From Verrucomicrobiota bacterium (GTDB lineage: Bacteria; Verrucomicrobiota; Verrucomicrobiia; Opitutales; UBA953): a stretch of DNA of 14,561 bases. Positions 8,730 to 14,561 of the stretch are shown in pieces. The notes below the pieces were generated by a model. That model did no database searches. It was not told where the DNA came from and worked only from the letters and a program-made list of their open reading frames with translations. The first letter of the stretch is position 1, and each line of letters opens with the position of its first letter. The position numbers and the translations under genes are program-made. The stretch lies in contig RFRI01000009.1 in the NCBI GenBank assembly GCA_009924535.1, positions 1 through 14,561 on the forward strand. Reading direction: 5' to 3'.

Positions 8730-11411
8730 TCAGGAGACCACTCCGCGCAAGACCTCGGCCAAGGCCTCCGGCGGGTGCGGATCACGGGTCAGGCCGCGCT
8801 CCGGCGTCAGGTAGAAGGTGTCGATGGCGAAACCCTGCTCGGTCGCGATATTGGCGAAAGTGATGGCGTAGCCGGCCTCCCGGATGGCGCGGCCGACGCG
8901 GAACAACAGACCCAGGCGATCGTTGCACTGGAGTTCGATGACCGTACGGGTCAGCTCGACCTCATAGTAGACCTCGACCTTGGCGGCCAGCGGCACGAAG
9001 GCCTTGCGACGCGGTGCGGTCATGAGGGCGCGTTGCTCTTCGGCCGCGACGTCTTCCACGAGGTCGGTGCCTTCGAGCAGCGATTTCGCCAAGGCCGCGG
9101 TGAAACGTTCCTTCGAAGCGACTTCCTTGCCGACGGGCAGGACGACCTTGAAGAAGTCGATCGCGACGTCGTCGTCGCGCGAGAAGGCACGGCACGAGAC
9201 GATGTTGATGCCGGCGACGGCGAAAGCTCCGGCCATGCGACTGAACAGACCGGCCCGGTCCCAGGTGACGACGGTGACCATCGACTGCCCGGAGCCGGCG
9301 TCATCATGCCACTCCACGATCGGCCGCAAAGAGACCTCGGCGTCGGCCTCCGAGACCGAAGCGATCAGGCGATGGATCATGCGCAGGTGATGCGCGGCGT
9401 CCTCGGCCGCGGCATGCAGATAATAGCCCTGCGGCATCGTGGTGAAGTGGGCTTCGATCTCGTCGGCCGGGACTTCGGCGCCGAGGATGGCGGCGGTGGC
9501 GGCGCGCAGGACGGCCACGACGGCGCCGTGGTCATGCTCGGCTTCGCCGGCGAGCTTGGCGAGGGTGCGACGATAAAGCGACCAGTGCTGGCCGTCCTTG
9601 AAATCGGTCCAGAGATCCGGTGAGGTGGCCCGTGCGTCGCAGCGCGTGTGCACGAAGAGACTGCGCAGGACCTGCTCGTCGCCCATCAGGCGGGCGAAAC
9701 GGTCGATGTTGGCCGGATCGTCGATGTCGTGGCGTTGCCAGTAGAGCCCCATCACGAGGTGATGGCGGATGACGCCGGCGGCGATCTCGCGCTCGCGCGC
9801 ATCGAAACCAAGACGTTCGAGCACCTTGTCAGCGATGGGCACGCCGCGTTCCGCATGGCCTTCGATCCCACCGGACTTGGCGATATCGTGCAGGAAGAGG
9901 ATCGCGTAGAGGAGCGACGGGGCTTCGGAGCCGAGGACGACGGTGCGATAGCGCTGATCGACGTCCGTCTCGCCGGCATAGATCGCGTCCAGCTCCATCA
10001 GGCAGCGCAGCGTATGCACGTCGGCCGTCCAGCGATGGTAGAACTCGAACTGCACCAGGCAGTGCAACCCCGCGAACTCCGGGACCAAGCGATAGAGCAG
10101 GCCGTGCTCGCGCAGCGCGTTCAAGGTGGCGTAGACGCGACCGCCTTCGGTCAGCATGGCACGCAAGGCGCTGCTGGCCTCCTCCGATGCGGCGAGCGAA
10201 GGAGTCAGCAGGTGGGCGCGCTCGCGGACCAGCAAGGAGAGGGCGCGGTCAGGGCGGGCTTCATGGATCTGGCAGATCCGGAACAGACGTACAAGGCGGC
10301 CGGGATCTTCCTCGAACACGAGACGATGCTCAGCGGTGACGGTTCCGCCAGGGACGACACGCAATCCGTCCATGATGAAAGGGGCGCCCCACCCTTCGGG
10401 CTCGGGCTCACCCATCACGGCGCCTTCGACGATCTCGGCGCAACGGCGCACATGGTCGGCCGCATCGAAATACTCGCGCATCATCCCGCCGATGCGCTCG
10501 GTCAGCGTGCCGCGATAGCCGAGTCCTTGGGACATCGTGTCCTGGCGCTCGAGCGAAAGCTGCTCGGTGGGACGGGTCACCTGGAAGTGCAGCTCGCAGC
10601 GGAGACGCAGCAGCACCTGCTTGGCTTCTTCGAACTTCTGCAAATCGACGGAGGGCAGGAAGCCGGAAGCGGCGAGACCGGCCGGGCCGACACCGTTGCG
10701 GGCCGTGCGGGCGATCCAGATGCAGCCTTGGACATCGCGAAGAGCCCCCACGCCATTCTTCAGGTCCGGCTCCTGGAGGTAGGCGCTGCCACCGGCCTTC
10801 TCGCGACGCTTGCGCTGAGATTCCACGATGGCTCGCGCAAAGGGCCTCCAAGCCTGACCGGAAAGCAAGGCCGCGGTCTTGGCCTCGAGCTGGGCGTAAA
10901 GTTCGGCCGAACCGCAGAGATGGCGCGTCTCAAGCAAGGCGACATGCAGGTGCAGGTCATCCTTCGCATAGTTGGTCGACTCGGTGACCGTCCGGACCGA
11001 CTGGCCCACCTTGAGGCCGAGATCCCACAAAGGATAAAGGATGGCTTCCACCAGCGCCTTCGTGGCGGCCGAATGCCGCGGGACGAGCACCAGCAGGTCG
11101 ATGTCGCTGAGCGGGCAGAGCTCGGCGCGGCCGTAGCCGCCCGTGGCGACGAGACTGATGGCGGCCGCCGCCGGACCGGCCTTCAGGAAAAGCGCGTCGA
11201 ACAGGATGTCGATCGCGTCGGAGCGCAGCCGGGCGACCTCGCCGCCCAGGACGCCGGCCCGATGGGCCGCCAGCTGGATCTCGCGCGCTTCCGCCAGGAA
11301 CACCTTGGCCCGCGGAACGAACTCCCCTTCCAAGGCCGCCTGACCGGCCAGACCGTGCTGCAAAGCCGAGCGGCGGAGCAGGACCGAGGAGGATTCGTAT
11401 TCAGGCGACAT
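8730..11411 (-). CDS. glnD: Bifunctional [protein-PII] uridylyltransferase/uridylyl-removing enzyme GlnD
   Basis: GlnD senses glutamine. It uridylylates PII proteins when nitrogen is short and removes UMP when glutamine is high. The 893-residue protein matches the family length and order: nucleotidyltransferase domain with GGYGRAELCPLSDIDL (91-106, catalytic D103 and D105), a central linker helix region, an HD domain with FYHRWTADVHTLR (457-469) and FLHDIAK (H508, D509) for UMP removal, and two C-terminal ACT domains, MVTVVTWDRAGLFSRMAGAF (about 711-760) and VIELQCNDRLGLLFRVGRAI (about 824-870), that bind glutamine. All key residues are intact. ATG 11409-11411 has no Shine-Dalgarno site. No PII (glnB/glnK) gene lies in the window. 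It appears to head the glnD-msrA-rarA-dusB transcription unit and diverges from the DedA gene. Confidence 0.96.
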   Translation of the reverse strand: MSPEYESSSVLLRRSALQHGLAGQAALEGEFVPRAKVFLAEAREIQLAAHRAGVLGGEVARLRSDAIDILFDALFLKAGPAAAAISLVATGGYGRAELCPLSDIDLLVLVPRHSAATKALVEAILYPLWDLGLKVGQSVRTVTESTNYAKDDLHLHVALLETRHLCGSAELYAQLEAKTAALLSGQAWRPFARAIVESQRKRREKAGGSAYLQEPDLKNGVGALRDVQGCIWIARTARNGVGPAGLAASGFLPSVDLQKFEEAKQVLLRLRCELHFQVTRPTEQLSLERQDTMSQGLGYRGTLTERIGGMMREYFDAADHVRRCAEIVEGAVMGEPEPEGWGAPFIMDGLRVVPGGTVTAEHRLVFEEDPGRLVRLFRICQIHEARPDRALSLLVRERAHLLTPSLAASEEASSALRAMLTEGGRVYATLNALREHGLLYRLVPEFAGLHCLVQFEFYHRWTADVHTLRCLMELDAIYAGETDVDQRYRTVVLGSEAPSLLYAILFLHDIAKSGGIEGHAERGVPIADKVLERLGFDAREREIAAGVIRHHLVMGLYWQRHDIDDPANIDRFARLMGDEQVLRSLFVHTRCDARATSPDLWTDFKDGQHWSLYRRTLAKLAGEAEHDHGAVVAVLRAATAAILGAEVPADEIEAHFTTMPQGYYLHAAAEDAAHHLRMIHRLIASVSEADAEVSLRPIVEWHDDAGSGQSMVTVVTWDRAGLFSRMAGAFAVAGINIVSCRAFSRDDDVAIDFFKVVLPVGKEVASKERFTAALAKSLLEGTDLVEDVAAEEQRALMTAPRRKAFVPLAAKVEVYYEVELTRTVIELQCNDRLGLLFRVGRAIREAGYAITFANIATEQGFAIDTFYLTPERGLTRDPHPPEALAEVLRGVVS

Positions 11412-11491
11412 GCGACGCGACCAACGTGACGGGAAAGGATGATTCCTTCAAGGGCGATTGCCAATCCCCCGAGCCCTTCCTTAATGGACGC
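11412..11491. promoter_or_regulatory. Divergent intergenic region between glnD and the DedA gene
   Basis: The 80 bp between two divergent start codons must carry both promoters unless transcription begins elsewhere. I see no clear -35/-10 pair. Two inverted repeats are visible: AAGGA-TGAT-TCCTT (11435-11448) and AAGGGC (11450-11455) with GCCCTT (11473-11478). The latter could be an operator or a hairpin in the DedA leader. Functions are unproven. Confidence 0.35.
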
Positions 11492-12151
11492 ATGGATAAC
11501 TGGTTCAGCACCCTCAAGTCCGCGCTCCAATCGATGTCGAACGTGGAAGAGATGATCAAGATCGGCGGGTTGGCCGTGATGACCCTCATCGTCTTCGCCG
11601 AGACCGGCCTGCTCTTCGGTTTCTTCCTGCCCGGCGATTCGATGATCGTCTTCGCCGGAATCTACACGGTTCCCCTCTCCGAAGCCGATTTCAAGCTAGA
11701 CCCTTGGAATCTGGTAATTTGCCTGACGCTCGCCGCTATCATCGGGAACGAGCTCGGCCGCTGGCTCGGCGCGAAGTTCGGCGAACGTGTCGAAAAATGG
11801 CAAGACGGCTGGCTCTACAAGCGCCGTCACCTCGAGGCCGCTCGCCTCTACTACGCGGAAAAAGGTGCAGCCTCCCTGGTCCTGGCGCGATTCCTCCCGA
11901 TTATCCGGACCTTCGTTCCTTTCGTCGCCGGCATGGGGAAGATGCCTCCGCGTCGTTTCTTCTTATGGAACGTGGCCGGCGCCGTGATCTGGATCGGCTC
12001 CCTCGTCTTGCTGGGTCATATCATCGGCCACACGCCGCTCCGCAAGGACCCCAAACTGGTGATCCTGAGCGTGATCTTCCTCTCCTTCTTGCCCTTGCTC
12101 ATCAAGGCAGGCAAGGCCTGGCTCACTTCCCGACGGGAAACCAGAACTTGA
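11492..12151 (+). CDS. DedA-family inner-membrane protein
   Basis: DedA/VTT proteins are inner-membrane transport or lipid-scrambling proteins tied to membrane homeostasis and undecaprenyl-phosphate recycling. The 219-residue protein has hydrophobic segments at about 25-60, 73-88, 126-148, 155-180 and 188-205. The conserved family motifs are present: E37 in FAETGLL, PGD (47-49) in the re-entrant loop, and LARFLPIIRTFVPFVAGMGKM (R133, R139; P143, G147). The spacing of E37/D49 and R133/R139 equals that of the essential residues of E. coli YqjA (E39/D51, R130/R136). ATG 11492 is chosen; the frame opens 22 codons earlier at 11426, but that part is not family-like. No Shine-Dalgarno site is seen. 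It is the only plus-strand gene recognised, and its 3' end overlaps the kinase gene by 29 bp. Confidence 0.92.
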   Translation: MDNWFSTLKSALQSMSNVEEMIKIGGLAVMTLIVFAETGLLFGFFLPGDSMIVFAGIYTVPLSEADFKLDPWNLVICLTLAAIIGNELGRWLGAKFGERVEKWQDGWLYKRRHLEAARLYYAEKGAASLVLARFLPIIRTFVPFVAGMGKMPPRRFFLWNVAGAVIWIGSLVLLGHIIGHTPLRKDPKLVILSVIFLSFLPLLIKAGKAWLTSRRETRT

Positions 12152-13841
12152 ACGTCGTCCCGCCGGGGCCGGTGGACTCGACGATGATGTCGCCGCGATG
12201 GTCGCGCATGATGCGCTTCACGATGGCGAGGCCGAGGCCGGTGCCGTCTTCGCGGCTGGTGAAGAAGGAGTCGAAAATCTTGGGCAGGATCTCCTGAGGG
12301 ATGCCCGTGCCGGTGTCGGTGATGCGGACGACGACGACTTCGCCCTGCGGACCGGGCTCGACGCCGATATGCAGCGACAGCAGACCGCCGCCGGTCATGG
12401 CCTGGACGCCGTTCATCATCAGGTTAAGGAAGACCTGCTGGATCTGGCCGGGGTTGCCCTCGATGGCGGGGATGACCTGATCGCCGCTGACTTCCACCTT
12501 CACGCCCAGCTGCTGAAGCTTCAGACGGAGCAGCAGCACGGCGTTCTCGGTCGCCTTGCGGAGGTCGACGACGCGGAACGCGCCGGACTGGGCCTTGCTC
12601 ATCCCGAGCACGCGGGAGACGACGCCCTCCATGTGGGCGATCTTCTCACGCATGACATCGAGGTCCTCCATCTTGGGGTCGTCGGGAGCCATGCCCTGCG
12701 ATAGCGTATCCGAAAGCAGCTTCATCACCGTCAAAGGATTGCGGATCTCATGGGCCACCTCGGCCGAAAGCAGGCCAAGGGCGGTGAGACGCTCGCTGCG
12801 GCGGAGGCCTTCTTCGACCGTGAAGACCTTGGCGTAGAGGCGAGCGTTCTGGATCGAGGAAGCGCCGAACGAGGACAGCGCGGTGACGAGATGCTTGTCG
12901 TCGTCGGAGAAACGGTAGGCGCCCATGGCGACGCACATCAGCACGCCGAATGTGTCGTCTTCGTAGCGGACCGGGACCGCCAGCAAAGAGGAAGAAGCGA
13001 CGGGCTCGGAAAGCTTGAGGAAGAGGTGCTCCTCGGTCTTGCCCGCGAGCGGCACGACGACCGGCCGGCCACGGCCCACGACGGTGCCGAGCGAGGTCTG
13101 GTTCACCGCGATGCTCGGGGCGAGCTCGCTACCGCTCAGCTCGCCGTCGAGGTGCTTCAGCAACAGCACGTCGTCGACGATCTTGTAGTAGGCGCAGGCG
13201 CGGGCGCCCAGCAGGCCGCGGGTGTGACGGGCAAGGTCCTGCGAGATGCCCGGCTCGTCACGCTCGCGGGCGAGACCCTGCGCGGCACGCACCAACGCCT
13301 CGAGCTGGGCGGCCTTGGAACGCAGCTGACGCAGCAACCAGATACGACCGACGGCCTTGGAGGCCTCGTTGGTGAGCAGCGCGAGGAAGGCGACGTCCTG
13401 CTCCGTGAAGGCGTCGAGCCGGTCGGAGTCGCAATTCACCACGCCGATGACGTTCCCCATGAGTTCCATGGGGACCGCGAGTTCGGAACGGATGCCCTTG
13501 CGGATCTCGACGTAACGCGGGTCCTTGGAGACATCAGGGATGCGCTGCGGCTTGGCGTAGAGGGCGACCCAGCCGGTGATGCCCTGCCCTTGACCGATGA
13601 CCTGCTTGATCGAAGCGTCGTCCAGACCATTGCTCACCTCGATGCGGAGCGAGCCCGTGGCGGGCTCCACCAGCGCGATCGAGGCGCTGGAAGCACCGAG
13701 CGTCTGCACGATCTCGGCGAGGATGAAGTCGAGGGCCTCGCGCGGGTCTTCCGTCGAGTTGACGAAGGCACCGACGCGGTAAAGGCAGTCCAGGACGCGG
13801 GCGTCGCCGGGACGTTCCTGCGGAGGACGGGCGTGAGGCAT
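12123..13841 (-). CDS. Soluble sensor histidine kinase with two GAF domains
   Basis: This 572-residue protein has no membrane segment. GAF domain 1 spans about residues 15-165 (with GQGQGITGWVAL and SELAVPM), a coiled connector and GAF domain 2 about 180-335 (with SLLAVPVRYEDDTFGVL). The HisKA dimerisation domain has the H-box SAEVAHEIRNPLT, phospho-acceptor H364. The HATPase_c domain has the N-box NPGQIQQVFLNLMMN (463-477), G1 DTGTGIP (509-515), F-box FDSFFTSR (523-530) and G2 GTGLGLAIV (533-541). All catalytic motifs are intact, so it should autophosphorylate in response to a cytoplasmic ligand or redox signal bound by the GAF domains; the signal is unknown. No response regulator is next to it in the window. 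It starts 3 bp after the cysE stop and is probably co-transcribed with cysE. Its 3' end overlaps the DedA gene tail-to-tail. Confidence 0.94.
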   Translation of the reverse strand: MPHARPPQERPGDARVLDCLYRVGAFVNSTEDPREALDFILAEIVQTLGASSASIALVEPATGSLRIEVSNGLDDASIKQVIGQGQGITGWVALYAKPQRIPDVSKDPRYVEIRKGIRSELAVPMELMGNVIGVVNCDSDRLDAFTEQDVAFLALLTNEASKAVGRIWLLRQLRSKAAQLEALVRAAQGLARERDEPGISQDLARHTRGLLGARACAYYKIVDDVLLLKHLDGELSGSELAPSIAVNQTSLGTVVGRGRPVVVPLAGKTEEHLFLKLSEPVASSSLLAVPVRYEDDTFGVLMCVAMGAYRFSDDDKHLVTALSSFGASSIQNARLYAKVFTVEEGLRRSERLTALGLLSAEVAHEIRNPLTVMKLLSDTLSQGMAPDDPKMEDLDVMREKIAHMEGVVSRVLGMSKAQSGAFRVVDLRKATENAVLLLRLKLQQLGVKVEVSGDQVIPAIEGNPGQIQQVFLNLMMNGVQAMTGGGLLSLHIGVEPGPQGEVVVVRITDTGTGIPQEILPKIFDSFFTSREDGTGLGLAIVKRIMRDHRGDIIVESTGPGGTTFKFWFPVGK

Positions 13842-13844
13842 GGC

Positions 13845-14561
13845 CTAGAGCGAGTGGTCCATGTCGAGTGCCGGGGCGTCGACGGTGGTCTGGCCGATCA
13901 TCACCGCGGGCACCCCGGCCACGCTGGTATGCGGGGCGACGTCCTTGAGCACCACGGAGCCGGCGCCGATCTTGGCGCCCTCGCCGATGGTGATGTTGCC
14001 AAGGATCTTCGCGCCGGCGCCCACGAGCACGCCGGAACGGATCTTCGGATGACGGTCGCCGCGGGCCTTGCCGGTGCCGCCGAGGGTGACCTCGTGCAGG
14101 AAAGAGACGTTGTCCGCCACCACGCTGGTCTCGCCGGCGACGAAGCCGGTGGCGTGGTCGAGCAGGATGCCCACGCCGAAGCGGGCGGCGGGATGGATGT
14201 CGACGCCGAGGTGCTCGGAGACGAGCGACTGCAGGTGCGTGGCGAGTTCCTTGCGGCCGGCCTTCCAGAGCGCATGCGCGAGGCGATGGGTCGAGATGGC
14301 GTGGAAACCTTTGTACCAAAGATACGGGATCAGCGCATGCTCCGTCGCCGGATCGCGTTCGAGCGTGGCGCGGATGTCGGCGCGCATCTGCGAGAGGACC
14401 TCCGGATCGGAAGCGACGGCTTCGCCGAGGACGCGAAGGATGACCGGCAGGTCCTGGCCCGTCGGGGTGATACGTTCGGCCAGACGCTGGATGATACCCT
14501 CGCCGAAGTCGGCCCGGTCCAGGACATAACGCCGCAGCATCGGAGCCAAGGCCGGTTCGGC
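13845..14561 (-). CDS. cysE: Serine O-acetyltransferase CysE, 5' end outside window
   Basis: CysE acetylates L-serine with acetyl-CoA to O-acetylserine, the first committed step of cysteine synthesis. About 239 residues are visible. The frame stays open to the window edge, and the first residues (AEPALAPMLRRYVLDRADFGEG) align with about residue 25 of E. coli CysE, so some 25 N-terminal residues are missing; the TTG at 14547-14549 is not taken as the start. Visible are the helical N-terminal domain with RDPATEHALIPYLWYKGFHA, then the left-handed beta-helix with VDIHPAARFGVGILLDHATG (catalytic His in LDHATG), GETSVV, LGGTGKARGDRHPKI, GAGAKILGNI and GAGSVVLKDV. The C-terminus ends at ALDMDHSL, lacking the roughly 20-residue tail that in E. 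coli ends GDGI and docks into cysteine synthase. The kinase gene follows after 3 bp. Confidence 0.95.
   Translation of the reverse strand, partial: AEPALAPMLRRYVLDRADFGEGIIQRLAERITPTGQDLPVILRVLGEAVASDPEVLSQMRADIRATLERDPATEHALIPYLWYKGFHAISTHRLAHALWKAGRKELATHLQSLVSEHLGVDIHPAARFGVGILLDHATGFVAGETSVVADNVSFLHEVTLGGTGKARGDRHPKIRSGVLVGAGAKILGNITIGEGAKIGAGSVVLKDVAPHTSVAGVPAVMIGQTTVDAPALDMDHSL

Noticed and set aside
9648..11429. 593-codon open frame on the plus strand opposite glnD
   Set aside because: Antisense shadow of glnD; no domain, and glnD has every family motif.
12124..12138. Short hairpin TTCCC-GAC-GGGAA in the DedA/kinase overlap as a bidirectional terminator
   Set aside because: The stem is only 5 bp, it is coding on both strands, and neither side has a U-tract.

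Overview
The window is GC-rich bacterial chromosome carrying mostly housekeeping genes, nearly all on the minus strand. No mobile element, CRISPR array, tRNA or rRNA was seen. A Gram-negative host is likely from the PII-uridylyltransferase GlnD, DedA and exported proteins. The style of DnaA and the weak use of Shine-Dalgarno sites would fit Verrucomicrobiota (Opitutae-like), but that placement is an impression and not something the sequence proves.

Layout from left to right. 1-239 (-): start of an exported protein with a chitobiase/hexosaminidase C-terminal-like domain, running off the window. 290-943 (-): a methyltransferase lacking its SAM-binding motif I, possibly a broken gene. 993-2879 (-): thiC, preceded by a TPP riboswitch (about 2985-3072) and a leader in which an antiterminator/terminator switch can be drawn. 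3151-3933 (-): a zinc-ribbon methyltransferase. 3947-5311 (-): dnaA. 5312-5699: a gene-free, partly AT-rich stretch with DnaA-box-like sites and a duplicated 40-bp module, a candidate replication origin. 5700-11411 (-): dusB, rarA, msrA and glnD, in transcription order glnD-msrA-rarA-dusB with very tight spacing for the last three. 11492-12151 (+): a DedA-family membrane protein, divergent from glnD and overlapping tail-to-tail with the next gene. 12123-13841 (-): a soluble GAF-GAF histidine kinase, just downstream of cysE (13845 to the window end, -).

How the genes work together: dnaA and the adjacent noncoding stretch form a probable replication-initiation locus. The glnD-msrA-rarA-dusB run mixes nitrogen signalling, oxidative repair, replication-fork maintenance and tRNA modification and looks like a co-transcribed housekeeping cluster. 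thiC is a separately controlled thiamine-biosynthesis unit. cysE and the kinase are probably co-transcribed. I see no convincing new multi-gene system. The features most worth following up are the origin-like repeats beside a DnaA with an unusual DNA-recognition residue, the thiC leader, and the truncated methyltransferase.
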